Program-made: the position numbers and the translations under genes
Shown: piece after piece, positions 46,176 through 55,803 of the stretch
Layout: each line of letters begins with the position of its first letter
Position numbering within the stretch: the stretch's first letter is position 1
NCBI RefSeq assembly: GCF_000967245.1
Contig: NZ_KQ033877.1
Span: 141,660-205,659, forward strand
Reading direction: 5' to 3'
Source of the DNA: Bombilactobacillus mellis
GTDB lineage: Bacteria; Bacillota; Bacilli; Lactobacillales; Lactobacillaceae
DNA length: 64,000 nucleotides
The notes under the pieces: generated by a model
Databases searched by the model: none
What the model saw: only the letters and a program-made list of their open reading frames with translations
What the model was told of the DNA's origin: nothing

Positions 46176-48122
46176 ATGCAACAAAAGTATGCAAAAGTTG
46201 TGGGTGGTAGTGGAGATACAACACAAGGAGCTACTGCAACTTATCAAGATAATTTATATTTAGCTATCAATGGTGAATGGTTAAAAACAGCTAAAATTCC
46301 TGCGGATAAAACCAGTACAGGCGGCTTTTCTGATTTAGCTTTGAACATTGAAAAAACTTTAATGCAGGATTTTGCTGATTTTGCAGCTGGCAACAAAGTG
46401 CCTGCTAATGATTTGCTGACTACAGCGGTCAAGTTTTACCAAGTGGCAGCTGATTTTAAGCGGCGCAATCAAGAAGGCTTTAAACCTGCGCAAGCCGGCT
46501 ATGAGTCTATCAAAAATTTAACCAGCTTCCAATCTTGGCAACAGCAACTGCCAAAGTGGTTACAACAAGGGTATCCACTCCCGTTTAATTTGGGAATTGA
46601 TGCTGATATGAAAGATACCAGTAAAAATGTTGTTTATGCAGCTGCACCGGGTTTAATTTTGCCGGATACCACTTATTATCATGATAACGACAGTGGGGAG
46701 CAATTACTGAAAATTTATCAACAAGTGGCTGTGCAATTATTAGTCAAAATTGGAGAATCAGAAGCGGACGCGCAAGAGATTACCCAGCAAGCTTTACAGT
46801 TTGATCGTTCACTGGTGGATTATGTAAAAAGTGCTGAGGAACAAGCAGATTATGTGCAGATGTATAATCCGCAAAAAATGGCAGCTTTTGCCAGCCAAGG
46901 TGGTCAAATCAATTTTGCAAGTCTTATTAATCAAGCGGTGAATGATGAGGTTACACAGGTTATCGTTACAGAACCGCGTTTCTTTAAGCATTTTGCTAAA
47001 CTAGTTAATGACCAAACGTTTCAGCAATTGAAAAATTGGACCTTAGTGCAATATGTATTTAATTGCAGCTCTTTATTAAGTCAAGATTTTCGAGAAATTG
47101 CTGGGCAATATAGTTTGGCTCTGCGGGGCAATCAGGAATTATCAGCTCCTGTTAAGCAGGCTTACAACTTAACTAGTGCTACTTTTAGTGAAGTTATCGG
47201 TCAATATTATGGTGAAGAGTACTTTGGCCACGAAGCTAAGGCCGATGTCGAACAAATGATCCATAAAATGATCAGTATTTATCAACGGCGCATAAAAAAT
47301 AATACGTGGTTAGGAACAGCTACTAAAGAAAAAGCTATTGTTAAATTGGATAAAATGGTATTGAAAATTGGGTATCCTACTAAAGTTAATCAACTTTACC
47401 AGCAATTTAAGGTTGATCCCCAGCAATCCTTATTAAGCAATATGAGAGAAATTGATCGCTTAATTATTGCTGATAATTTTGCGAAATATCATCGTCCTGT
47501 TGATCGTAATGAATGGGCAATGCCGGGACATATGGTTAATGCTTGTTATGATCCTTCGCGTAATGATATTACTTTTCCTGCAGCTATTTTACAGGCGCCT
47601 TTTTATAGTTTGCATCAATCTGCTAGTGAAAATTATGGCGGTATCGGAGCCGTTATTGCACATGAAATTTCTCATGGCTTTGATAATAATGGGGCCCAGT
47701 TTGATGAATTTGGTAATATGAATAATTGGTGGACCGATGAAGATTACGCAACTTTTAAGCAGTTGACTCAAGCCATGATTGATGAATTTGAAGGTTTGGA
47801 TTTTGCCGGTGGTAAAGTTAATGGGAAGCTGGTAGTAAGCGAAAATGTTGCCGATGCCGGTGGCTTGAGCTGTGCCTTAGAAGCTGCTAAAGATGAACCC
47901 GATGCTGATTTGAAGGAATTCTTCATTAATTGGGCTCGTATTTGGCGGACTAAATCAACGCAGCAATTAATGGAAATGTATTTAAGCATTGATGTTCATG
48001 CTCCTGCGCCTTTACGTGCGAATGTCCAAGCGCAGAATATGGATGATTTTTATACTACTTTTGGTATTACTAGTAAAGATGGTATGTGGTTAGCACCGGA
48101 AAAACGAGTTAACATCTGGTAA
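46176..48122 (+). CDS. pepO: Neutral endopeptidase PepO (M13 family)
   Basis: This 648-residue zinc metallopeptidase of the neprilysin family cleaves oligopeptides; lactic acid bacterial PepO is cytoplasmic, and no signal peptide is seen here. The zinc site is HEISH with His496, Glu497 and His500, the third ligand is Glu556 in ENVADAGG, and FPAAILQAPFY near 460 is typical. The length is normal. AGGAGGCGG precedes the ATG. It is divergent from the aro operon, with the attenuator leader and both promoters in between. Confidence 0.94.
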   Translation: MQQKYAKVVGGSGDTTQGATATYQDNLYLAINGEWLKTAKIPADKTSTGGFSDLALNIEKTLMQDFADFAAGNKVPANDLLTTAVKFYQVAADFKRRNQEGFKPAQAGYESIKNLTSFQSWQQQLPKWLQQGYPLPFNLGIDADMKDTSKNVVYAAAPGLILPDTTYYHDNDSGEQLLKIYQQVAVQLLVKIGESEADAQEITQQALQFDRSLVDYVKSAEEQADYVQMYNPQKMAAFASQGGQINFASLINQAVNDEVTQVIVTEPRFFKHFAKLVNDQTFQQLKNWTLVQYVFNCSSLLSQDFREIAGQYSLALRGNQELSAPVKQAYNLTSATFSEVIGQYYGEEYFGHEAKADVEQMIHKMISIYQRRIKNNTWLGTATKEKAIVKLDKMVLKIGYPTKVNQLYQQFKVDPQQSLLSNMREIDRLIIADNFAKYHRPVDRNEWAMPGHMVNACYDPSRNDITFPAAILQAPFYSLHQSASENYGGIGAVIAHEISHGFDNNGAQFDEFGNMNNWWTDEDYATFKQLTQAMIDEFEGLDFAGGKVNGKLVVSENVADAGGLSCALEAAKDEPDADLKEFFINWARIWRTKSTQQLMEMYLSIDVHAPAPLRANVQAQNMDDFYTTFGITSKDGMWLAPEKRVNIW

Positions 48123-48130
48123 AATACCAT

Positions 48131-48174
48131 AAAACAGCTATTTGTCCAATTTAGGGCAAATAGCTGTTTTTTTA
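48131..48174 (+). terminator. Terminator after pepO
   Basis: A 14-bp perfect stem (AAAACAGCTATTTG with its complement), extendable by three pairs, runs into a T tract just after the pepO stop. Confidence 0.92.
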
Positions 48175-48354
48175 TACTGGAACAAGGAGATATTAGTTGA
48201 AAAAGCCTCTGATTCATAAAAATTTTTTATAATTATCGAAAAACAATTCCTTTTTAAAAAATAATAGAAATTTAATAAATGAAGAAGTGGTTCTTTTTTT
48301 AATGTTATATTATTTAATAAATATTAACTTTAACAACGTATAGGAGGGGAAATA

Positions 48355-49473
48355 ATGAAAATAGCTGAATTTGGGGTTGAATCTTGGTTGAATCGCTGGG
48401 AAAAGTCTGCTCAATATGATATTAGTCAAAGCAGCATTTCTGCTTTGACGTTACAGGAATTGTTTACCATAACTAAAACTGATCCCCAGCAATTTATAGA
48501 TCAAATATTCCAAAGCCCGATGAATTATGGCTGGATTGAAGGCTCGCCACAATTTAAGCAGCAGGTTTGTCAATTATATGATCACGTTCATCCGCAGCAG
48601 GTTTTACAAACCAATGGGGCTACAGGAGCCAATTATTTGGCCTTATATTCCTTAATTGAACCGGGCGATCATGTGATTAGTGAATATCCCTCTTATCAGC
48701 AAATGTTTGACATTCCCAAATCATTAGGAGCTAAAGTTGATTTATGGCATATTCATGAATCTCATAATTGGTATCCCAGCATACAGGAATTAAAGCAATT
48801 AGTTAGACCGGATACTAAATTAATTTGCTTAAATAATGCTAATAATCCTACGGGCACCTTATTAAAGCGGGATTTTTTAGAGCAAGTAGTCCAAATTGCT
48901 AAATCAGTGCACGCATATGTCTTAGTTGATGAAGTTTATCTGCCTTTAGATGAACCGGAAAATTTTGTTTCTATTGTTGATTTATATAATGATGGAATCG
49001 CTACTAATTCCTTATCGAAAAGTTATTCTTTTCCCGGAGTAAGAATTGGCTGGATTGTAGCTAATGAGCAATTAAGCGATCAATTTAGGAAATATCGTGA
49101 TTATACTATGATCTGCGGTGGCGTAATTAATGATTTATTAGCTACTTATATATTGGAGAATCGCTATCAAATCTGGGAACGCAATCGAAAACTAGTATTA
49201 AACAATTTACAAATTTTCCAGCAGTGGCTGGAGCAGGAACCGCGTGTTAGTTGTGTACTACCGCAAGCCGTTTCCACTTCTTGTATTAAATTAGATATAC
49301 CCATTGCTACTAAAGATTTTTGCTTGAATTTACTTCAACAAACCGGAGTTTTATTGGTTCCTGGTGAATGCTTTGACTTACCGGGTCACGCACGTCTAGG
49401 TTATTGTACTGATGAAGCTACATTAAAAGCCGGATTAACTAGATTATCACAATTTTTACGGCAATATGATTAA
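48355..49473 (+). CDS. PLP-dependent aminotransferase, class I/II
   Basis: This 372-residue fold-type I aminotransferase carries the PLP lysine Lys222 in SLSKSYSFPGVRIGW, NNANNPTG near 160, the VLVDEVYLPL aspartate near 198, and a C-terminal Arg in GHARLGYC. The short N-terminus and these motifs resemble enzymes annotated as capreomycidine-synthase-like or general aminotransferases. Its substrate is not evident. A role in the last transamination to tyrosine is possible given the aro operon nearby, but that is only proximity. It has TAGGAGGGGAA before the ATG. Confidence 0.87.
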   Translation: MKIAEFGVESWLNRWEKSAQYDISQSSISALTLQELFTITKTDPQQFIDQIFQSPMNYGWIEGSPQFKQQVCQLYDHVHPQQVLQTNGATGANYLALYSLIEPGDHVISEYPSYQQMFDIPKSLGAKVDLWHIHESHNWYPSIQELKQLVRPDTKLICLNNANNPTGTLLKRDFLEQVVQIAKSVHAYVLVDEVYLPLDEPENFVSIVDLYNDGIATNSLSKSYSFPGVRIGWIVANEQLSDQFRKYRDYTMICGGVINDLLATYILENRYQIWERNRKLVLNNLQIFQQWLEQEPRVSCVLPQAVSTSCIKLDIPIATKDFCLNLLQQTGVLLVPGECFDLPGHARLGYCTDEATLKAGLTRLSQFLRQYD

Positions 49474-49578
49474 AATTCATCTTGACGAACTATTTAAAAA
49501 AACATTCTCCACTATGCTTAGTAGCTGGAACTTGAATTTAAAAAATGTGGGAGAAATAATTAATAGTAACCTAAGTTC

Positions 49579-49623
49579 AACGTTGATAGTAAGCTAAATA
49601 TTTAGTTAACTATCAACGTTTTT
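49579..49623 (+). terminator. Long palindromic terminator after the aminotransferase gene
   Basis: A near-perfect 42-base palindrome (outer stem AACGTTGATAGT with its complement, inner arm continuing with one bulge) is followed by a T run on the plus strand. Confidence 0.85.
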
Positions 49624-49656
49624 TACTGGAGAAATTCTCGTCCTAAGTTTTTGAAA

Positions 49657-50736
49657 TTAGTTATGAGGTTGAGCTGTAGAATCTCGAATTTTGATTTGGG
49701 GCTGATGCGTAATTGAATGAAACTCTTTGCCGTGAATTAATTTTAAAATTCCTTGGCCGGCTTCTTTGCCGATAGAATAAGTGTCATATTTCATTGTAGT
49801 TAAGGTTGGGGTTAAATAGCTGGTACCATCGTAGTCATCAAAACCACATACTGAAATATCTTGGGGAATGCAATATTTCATTTTTTTAAGTTTATCAACA
49901 ACTAGAATAGCTAGTTGATCGTTATAGCAAGTTATAGCTGTGGGTGGCTGATTATTGTTTAAGTAAAGATCTAACTTATCACTAATAGTTTTAAAATTAT
50001 CGTGTGAACTATACATAATTAAAAAACTATTCGACAGTGTAATACTACTTTCTTGATAAGCTTCGATAAATCCCTGCATACGATTAATACCTTGTAAATC
50101 ATCCGTTTGAAAAATACCGATAATTTTTTGATGTCCTAATTTAAAAAGATACTTAACAAGTTCTTTTTCGGATTGTTTATCGGTATTTGTGATAACCGGG
50201 AAATGTAATTTGGGATAAATTGCGTTAATAAAAATTAGTGGTACTTTATCATGGGATATAATTTGATAAATATCTAAATTAGGGTTAGGTTTAGCACTTT
50301 CGCTTGGTTCAACAATTAATCCTGCAACCTGAGAATCCAGCATATTAATTAAACGTAATCTTTCTCTGCTTGTGTCGTTATGAGTATTGGCTACAAGTAA
50401 GGAATATCCTTTTTTTGCAATAATAGAATCTATGTGAGAAATAAGTTTCGGAAATATATAATCAGCAATATGAGTGCAAATTAAGCCAATAGTCTTACTT
50501 TCAGGATTATAATTCCATTTTTTATTCAAATCTTGAATATACATTCCACTTCCCTGGATACGATAAATAAGATTCTCACTTTCTAATTGACCTAAAGCTT
50601 TGCGAACAGCATAGCGAGAAATTTTAAATTGGGATATTAAATCGTCTTCAGTTGGCAATTTTTGATTAGCTTTAAGTTGACCACTAGTAATTTGTTCTTT
50701 AATTCTTTCTTTAATGATCATAAAGTCATTTTTCAT
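49657..50736 (-). CDS. araR: Arabinose operon repressor AraR (GntR helix, LacI-type sensor)
   Basis: This 359-residue regulator has an N-terminal GntR winged helix (about 5-72, LPTEDDLISQFKISRYAVRKALGQLESENLI) joined to a periplasmic-binding-protein sensor (about 78-350, starting TIGLICTHIADYIFPKLISHID). That chimera is the hallmark of AraR, which releases DNA when it binds arabinose. It is divergent from araBDA. Two palindromic sites, one 20 bases before its own start and one before araB, are likely operators, so it probably represses both. Confidence 0.92.
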   Translation of the reverse strand: MKNDFMIIKERIKEQITSGQLKANQKLPTEDDLISQFKISRYAVRKALGQLESENLIYRIQGSGMYIQDLNKKWNYNPESKTIGLICTHIADYIFPKLISHIDSIIAKKGYSLLVANTHNDTSRERLRLINMLDSQVAGLIVEPSESAKPNPNLDIYQIISHDKVPLIFINAIYPKLHFPVITNTDKQSEKELVKYLFKLGHQKIIGIFQTDDLQGINRMQGFIEAYQESSITLSNSFLIMYSSHDNFKTISDKLDLYLNNNQPPTAITCYNDQLAILVVDKLKKMKYCIPQDISVCGFDDYDGTSYLTPTLTTMKYDTYSIGKEAGQGILKLIHGKEFHSITHQPQIKIRDSTAQPHN

Positions 50737-50755
50737 ATTCTTTTATTCCTAAAAT

Positions 50756-50767
50756 TTATTCGAATTA
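50756..50767. promoter_or_regulatory. Candidate AraR operator 1 (near araR)
   Basis: TTATTCGAATTA is an almost perfect palindrome 20 bases upstream of the araR start codon. It shares 11 of 12 bases with the second site before araB. Confidence 0.6.
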
Positions 50768-50885
50768 ATATATTTATTTTATCACAAAACATCATTTTAT
50801 TTGATGAACAAATCAAACTAAAAAAATAAATTTTATTTCAAAAAATAAATTAAGGTCTTTAAGTTAGCTTTTTTTGTTCTTTTAA

Positions 50886-50897
50886 TTATTCGAATAA
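50886..50897. promoter_or_regulatory. Candidate AraR operator 2 (near araB)
   Basis: TTATTCGAATAA is a perfect 12-base palindrome just upstream of the araB promoter, 130 bases from the other copy. The pair could allow DNA looping. Confidence 0.65.
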
Positions 50898-50910
50898 ATT
50901 AATAAGTATA

Positions 50911-50937
50911 TTGATTTATGCTAATTTATTTTATAAT
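50911..50937 (+). promoter_or_regulatory. Probable araBDA promoter
   Basis: A perfect -10 TATAAT (50932-50937) has TTGATT (50911-50916) 15 bases upstream, a somewhat short spacer. The AraR site at 50886-50897 lies right behind it. Confidence 0.55.
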
Positions 50938-50950
50938 ATAAGAACGTTGA

Positions 50951-50964
50951 TGAAAACGCTTTGT
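50951..50964 (+). promoter_or_regulatory. Candidate catabolite-response element (cre)
   Basis: TGAAAACGCTTTGT matches the cre consensus TGWAANCGNTNWCA except for the last two bases. It lies just after the araB -10 box, where CcpA binding would block transcription when preferred sugars are present. Confidence 0.5.
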
Positions 50965-51005
50965 CTTTAATTGCTATACATTAATAATAAAAAAGGATGA
51001 GTTTA

Positions 51006-52601
51006 GTGAATATTAAATCCTATGCTTCAGAAATTCAAAAAGGTAAAACAGCCTTAGGAATTGAATTAGGCTCAACACAAATTAAAGCAGTTTTGATTGA
51101 TGCTGACGCTAGAACGATCGCCGAAGGTAGTTATGTGTGGGAAAACGATTATCAAAACGGTATTTGGACTTATTCTTTAGCGGACGTTTGGCAGGGCATT
51201 CAGGCGAGCTATCAACAATTAGCTGCTAATGTTCAAAGTAATTATCATATTTCGTTACAAAAAATCGGAGCTATTGGCGTTAGTGCGATGATGCATGGTT
51301 ACTTAGTGTTTGATCAACAAGACCGGCAATTAGTTCCATTTAGAACTTGGCGAAACAATATTACCCAAGATGCTGCCGATGAATTAACACAACTATTTGA
51401 TTTTAATATTCCTTTGCGTTGGAGTATTGCTCATTTGTATCATGCTATTTTACATCAGGAAAAACATGTTAATCAGATTAATTATATGACGACACTAGCT
51501 GGCTATGTTCATTGGCAATTATCAGGTGAAAAGATGATCGGGATTGGTGATGCTTCAGGGATGTTTCCTATCGATAATCATTGCCAATTTAATCCGCAAA
51601 TGATTGAACAATTTAATCATATACCCAAGGTACAACAGTATTCTTGGAAACTAGCTGATATTTTACCCACAATTAAAACTGCGGGTCAGCCAGCAGGTCA
51701 TCTAACTAGCAAAGGCGCTAAATTGCTTGATCCTACCGGTAATTTACAAAGCGGTAGTATTATGGCTGCTCCTGAAGGTGATGCGGGTACGGGTATGATC
51801 AGTACCAATAGTGTCAGATTACAAACGGGCAATATTTCTGTTGGGACTTCAGCCTTTTCAATGGTGGTTTTAGACAAACCTTTGAAAAAAGTTCATCGCG
51901 ATATAGATTTGGTTACCACTCCTACTGGTTTGCCTGTAGCAATGGTGCATATTAATAATTGTTCTTCTGATATCAATGCTTGGACAAATCTTTTTCAGGA
52001 GTTTGCCAGTCGTTTAGGCTCAAATATATCTCCTAATAAACTGTATGAGACTCTATTCTTAGATGTCGTTAAAAGTGATCCCGATGCTGGCGGTTTAATT
52101 AATTATAGTTATTTGTCTGGAGAAAATATTACTGACATCAAGGCAGGTCGACCATTATTTGTCCGGACGCCGGAAAGCAAATTTACGTTAGCTAATTTTA
52201 TGTTGGCACAACTTTATTCGGCCTTTGCTCCGCTTAAAATTGGGATGGATATTTTGACTAAAAAAGAAGATGTTCATCCAGGAGTAATGATTGCTCAGGG
52301 AGGATTATTTAAAACTCCCGTAATGGCTCAGCAGGTTTTAGCTAATGCTTTAAATATTCCGATTGCCGTTATGAATAATGCAAGTGTAGGTGGACCTTGG
52401 GGTATGGCAGTTTTAGCAAAATACACTGCCTCTGGTACCCAACAAAGCTTATCCGATTACTTGGATACGCAAATATTTGCTCATGCCGATACAATGACAC
52501 TCAGTCCTGAGCCACAGGGTGTGCAGGGTTATGAAGATTATATTAAACGTTATCAACAAGGCCTGGCAATTGAATCACAGGCAGATGTTTTAGATGATTA
52601 A
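51006..52601 (+). CDS. araB: Ribulokinase (FGGY family)
   Basis: This 531-residue sugar kinase phosphorylates L-ribulose to L-ribulose 5-phosphate. It shows the FGGY N-domain start ALGIELGSTQIKAVLID, the GVSAMMHGYL and FRTWRNN region, PEGDAGTGM, and the C-terminal GVMIAQGGLFKTP. It is of the type used by lactobacilli and differs from E. coli AraB. The assignment as ribulokinase rests on the operon with araD and araA. GTG 51006 is preferred, because AAAAGG is nine bases upstream and the ATG at 50997 sits inside that site. Confidence 0.88.
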   Translation: MNIKSYASEIQKGKTALGIELGSTQIKAVLIDADARTIAEGSYVWENDYQNGIWTYSLADVWQGIQASYQQLAANVQSNYHISLQKIGAIGVSAMMHGYLVFDQQDRQLVPFRTWRNNITQDAADELTQLFDFNIPLRWSIAHLYHAILHQEKHVNQINYMTTLAGYVHWQLSGEKMIGIGDASGMFPIDNHCQFNPQMIEQFNHIPKVQQYSWKLADILPTIKTAGQPAGHLTSKGAKLLDPTGNLQSGSIMAAPEGDAGTGMISTNSVRLQTGNISVGTSAFSMVVLDKPLKKVHRDIDLVTTPTGLPVAMVHINNCSSDINAWTNLFQEFASRLGSNISPNKLYETLFLDVVKSDPDAGGLINYSYLSGENITDIKAGRPLFVRTPESKFTLANFMLAQLYSAFAPLKIGMDILTKKEDVHPGVMIAQGGLFKTPVMAQQVLANALNIPIAVMNNASVGGPWGMAVLAKYTASGTQQSLSDYLDTQIFAHADTMTLSPEPQGVQGYEDYIKRYQQGLAIESQADVLDD

Positions 52602-52618
52602 ATTAAGGAGGTGAGATA

Positions 52619-53350
52619 TTGTTAGAAGAATTAAAACAAGAAGTTTATGAAGCTAATATGCAGTTACCACAATTAGATTTGGTTACTTTTACGTGGGGCA
52701 ATGTTTCCGGAATTGACCGCCAACAAGGCTTGTTTGTCATTAAACCTTCAGGAGTGGCTTATGCGGACTTAAAACCTAGCGACTTAGTAGTTGTGAATTT
52801 AAAAGGTGAGGTCGTCGAAGGTGATTTGAATCCTTCCAGTGATACGCCTACGCATACGGTTTTATATAATGCTTTTCCCAACATTGGGGGGATTGTGCAT
52901 ACCCATTCTCCGTGGGCGGTTTCTTTTGCGGCAGCAGGTTTGGATATTCCGGCTTTGAATACCACTCATGCGGATACCTTTTATACGGCGGTACCGGCAG
53001 CGCGGGCTTTAAATCAAGCCGAAATTGAAGCTGATTATGAAGGCAATACCGGTAAAGCGATTGTGGAGACTTTTGAACAGCGGCATTTAGATTATGAAGC
53101 GACGCCGGCGGCCTTAGTCAGTCAACACGGACCTTTCAGTTGGGGCAAAGATGCGGCCCAGGCAGTGTATAATGCGAAGGTTTTAGAAGTAGTAGCAGAA
53201 GAGGATTATCATTCATTACAGTTAACGCGGGCTAATATTGAATTACCGCAATACTTATTGGATAAACATTATTATCGCAAGCATGGACAAGAAGCCTATT
53301 ATGGGCAGAACAATGCCCAGTCACAAACCCATGCGCATCATGAAAAATAA
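52619..53350 (+). CDS. araD: L-ribulose-5-phosphate 4-epimerase
   Basis: This 243-residue class II aldolase-type zinc epimerase converts L-ribulose 5-phosphate to D-xylulose 5-phosphate. Visible are [24 protein letters not shown], the zinc ligands in [11 protein letters not shown] (two His), and SQHGPFSWG for the third His region. The start is TTG 52619 with AAGGAGGTGA at a good distance. It lies 17 bases after araB and 16 bases before araA. The product feeds phosphoketolase. Confidence 0.94.
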   Translation: MLEELKQEVYEANMQLPQLDLVTFTWGNVSGIDRQQGLFVIKPSGVAYADLKPSDLVVVNLKGEVVEGDLNPSSDTPTHTVLYNAFPNIGGIVHTHSPWAVSFAAAGLDIPALNTTHADTFYTAVPAARALNQAEIEADYEGNTGKAIVETFEQRHLDYEATPAALVSQHGPFSWGKDAAQAVYNAKVLEVVAEEDYHSLQLTRANIELPQYLLDKHYYRKHGQEAYYGQNNAQSQTHAHHEK

Positions 53351-53366
53351 CTAAGGAGTATTAAGA

Positions 53367-54791
53367 ATGTTAAAAGTTCCAGATTATGAATTTTGGTTTG
53401 CTGCTGGTAGTCAACATTTATATGGTGAAGAAACTTTAAAAAGTGTTGCTAAAGATTCGAAAGAAATTGTTGCTGGTTTAAATGCTAGTGGAAAATTACC
53501 TTATAAAATTGTTTTTAAAGAAGTTTTGACTACCGCTGATGAAATCACTAAATTTATGAAAGAAGCTAATTACAATGATCAAGTAGCTGGGGTAATTACT
53601 TGGATGCATACCTTTTCTCCAGCCAAAAATTGGATTCGCGGTACTAAGTTATTACAAAAACCTTTGCTTCATTTTGCAACGCAATATTTGAATTATATTC
53701 CCTATGATACGATTGACTTTGACTATATGAACTTAAATCAGAGTGCTCATGGTGATCGGGAATACGGTTATATTAATGCTCGCCTGCAAAAACATAATAA
53801 AGTCATTTATGGACATTGGAACGATAGTGAAACACAACAAGAAATTGCTGATTGGCAAGATGTTGCTGTAGCTTATGATGAGTCCTTTAATTTGAAGGTT
53901 GCTCGTTTTGGTGACAATATGCGTAATGTAGCGGTCACTGAAGGTGATAAAATTCAAGCACAAATCCAAATGGGGTGGACAGTTGATTACTTTGGCGTCG
54001 GTGATCTAGTGGCAGAGATGAAACAGGTCAGTGACGATGACGTAGAAAAAGAATATCAAAAACTGAAATCTGATTATGAATTTGTCGTGGGTGATAATGA
54101 TCCGCAAACGTTTGAGCATGCAGTACGCTATCAATTAAAGCAATATCTGGCAATGTCACGTTTCTTTGAACGCGGTGGTTATAGTGCCTTTACGACGAAT
54201 TTTGAAGATCTCTGGGGATTAGAAGAACTACAAGGCTTAGCTGCTCAACTTTTGATGCGTGACGGTTACGGCTTTGCCGGTGAAGGTGACTGGAAGACAG
54301 CTGCTTTGTTACGTGTCTTTAAGATTATGACTCATAATCAAAAAACTGCCTTTATGGAAGATTATACGTTAGATTTACGTCCTGGACATGAGGCTATTTT
54401 AGGTTCTCATATGTTGGAAGTTGATCCATCGATTGCCTCCACAAAACCAAGAGTTGAAGTTCATCCTTTGGATATCGGCGGCAAAGATGATCCAGCTCGT
54501 CTAGTCTTTACTGGTTCTGCAGGTGATGCAATTGACGTTACAATGGCTGATTTTCGTGATGGTTTTAAGTTGATCAGTTATCCAGTAGATGCACACAAAC
54601 CTGAAAAGGAAACACCGCATTTGCCAGTGGCTAAACAAATGTGGACACCAAAGGCTGGCTTGAAGAAAGGTGCTACCGAGTGGATTCAAAATGGCGGTGG
54701 ACATCATACAGTCTTTTCATTTGCAGCGACAGAACAGCAAGTGCAAGATTTAGCCACCTTATATGGTATTAAATTGGCCAATATTGAGTAG
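53367..54791 (+). CDS. araA: L-arabinose isomerase
   Basis: This 474-residue manganese enzyme converts L-arabinose to L-ribulose. It has the family start [28 protein letters not shown], the metal-binding [12 protein letters not shown] glutamate, the second Glu and His in [22 protein letters not shown], and the final His in GGGHHTVFS. The length is typical. It is third in the araBDA cluster, and the GH43 gene follows 19 bases later, linking arabinose use to arabinan breakdown. Confidence 0.96.
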   Translation: MLKVPDYEFWFAAGSQHLYGEETLKSVAKDSKEIVAGLNASGKLPYKIVFKEVLTTADEITKFMKEANYNDQVAGVITWMHTFSPAKNWIRGTKLLQKPLLHFATQYLNYIPYDTIDFDYMNLNQSAHGDREYGYINARLQKHNKVIYGHWNDSETQQEIADWQDVAVAYDESFNLKVARFGDNMRNVAVTEGDKIQAQIQMGWTVDYFGVGDLVAEMKQVSDDDVEKEYQKLKSDYEFVVGDNDPQTFEHAVRYQLKQYLAMSRFFERGGYSAFTTNFEDLWGLEELQGLAAQLLMRDGYGFAGEGDWKTAALLRVFKIMTHNQKTAFMEDYTLDLRPGHEAILGSHMLEVDPSIASTKPRVEVHPLDIGGKDDPARLVFTGSAGDAIDVTMADFRDGFKLISYPVDAHKPEKETPHLPVAKQMWTPKAGLKKGATEWIQNGGGHHTVFSFAATEQQVQDLATLYGIKLANIE

Positions 54792-54810
54792 AATTTTTGG
54801 AGGTATTATT

Positions 54811-55785
54811 ATGATTAAGTCCAATGATTATACTAACCCTTTGATTATTCAAAGAGCCGATCCTTTTATTTATAAGCATACTGATGGTTATTATTATTTT
54901 ACTGCGTCAGTACCTGCTTATAATTTAATAGAAATCCGTCGAGCTAAAACTTTATCCGGTTTAGCACATGCTGCTCCAAGAACTGTTTGGCGCAAGCATG
55001 AACAGGGGCCGATGAGTCAGCTTATTTGGGCACCAGAAATTCATTACATTGGGGGAAAATGGTTCATTTATTTTGCAGCTGCAGAGACAACAGAGTTTGA
55101 CAATAACGGGATGTTTCAGCACCGGATGTTTTGTATTGAATGTGATAACCAGGATCCGATGGCTAGTGAAGAAGATTGGTTTGAACATGGACAGGTAAAA
55201 ACACCTCTCAATAGCTTTTCTTTAGATGCGACCTGTTTTGAGTTTAATGATAAATTGTACTATGTTTGGGCGCAAAAAGATCCTCAAATTAGGGGTAATT
55301 CTAATCTATACATTGCACAAATGGAAAATCCTTGGACCTTAAAAACTGAACCGGTTATGTTATCAAAACCTGAATATGAATGGGAAACACGTGGTTTTTG
55401 GGTGAATGAAGGGCCAGCGGTTTTGCACCATGGTGATCACTTCTTCTTAACTTATTCTGCCAGTGCTACAGATGAAAATTACTGTATGGGTATGTTAAGT
55501 ATTTCGGATCAGAAAGATTTGTTAGTTGCAGATAATTGGGATAAGAGTAAGAAGCCAGTCTTTCAAAGTGATTTAAAACAGCATCAATATGGACCTGGAC
55601 ATAATTGCTTCACCGTTGCTGAAGACAATCAGACAGATATTTTGGTTTATCATTGCCGTGATTATACGGATATAAAAGGTGATCCTTTATATGACCCTAA
55701 CCGTCATACTAAAGTTCAGCCGTTTACTTGGAATAGTGATGGCACACCTAATTTTGGAAAGCCAGTTCCGTATAATTACCAATGA
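54811..55785 (+). CDS. Intracellular GH43 arabinofuranosidase/arabinanase
   Basis: This 324-residue five-bladed propeller enzyme has no signal peptide, so it acts in the cytoplasm. The family residues are visible: general base Asp17 in RADPFI, the pKa-tuning Asp139 in LDATCF, and acid Glu200 in NEGPAVL. The sequence resembles the GH43 subfamily of exo-1,5-alpha-L-arabinofuranosidases, which would trim imported arabino-oligosaccharides; the subfamily call is from memory. ATG 54811 follows GGAGG by eight bases. Confidence 0.87.
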   Translation: MIKSNDYTNPLIIQRADPFIYKHTDGYYYFTASVPAYNLIEIRRAKTLSGLAHAAPRTVWRKHEQGPMSQLIWAPEIHYIGGKWFIYFAAAETTEFDNNGMFQHRMFCIECDNQDPMASEEDWFEHGQVKTPLNSFSLDATCFEFNDKLYYVWAQKDPQIRGNSNLYIAQMENPWTLKTEPVMLSKPEYEWETRGFWVNEGPAVLHHGDHFFLTYSASATDENYCMGMLSISDQKDLLVADNWDKSKKPVFQSDLKQHQYGPGHNCFTVAEDNQTDILVYHCRDYTDIKGDPLYDPNRHTKVQPFTWNSDGTPNFGKPVPYNYQ

Positions 55786-55803
55786 AGGGGGATAAATTGA
55801 ATT

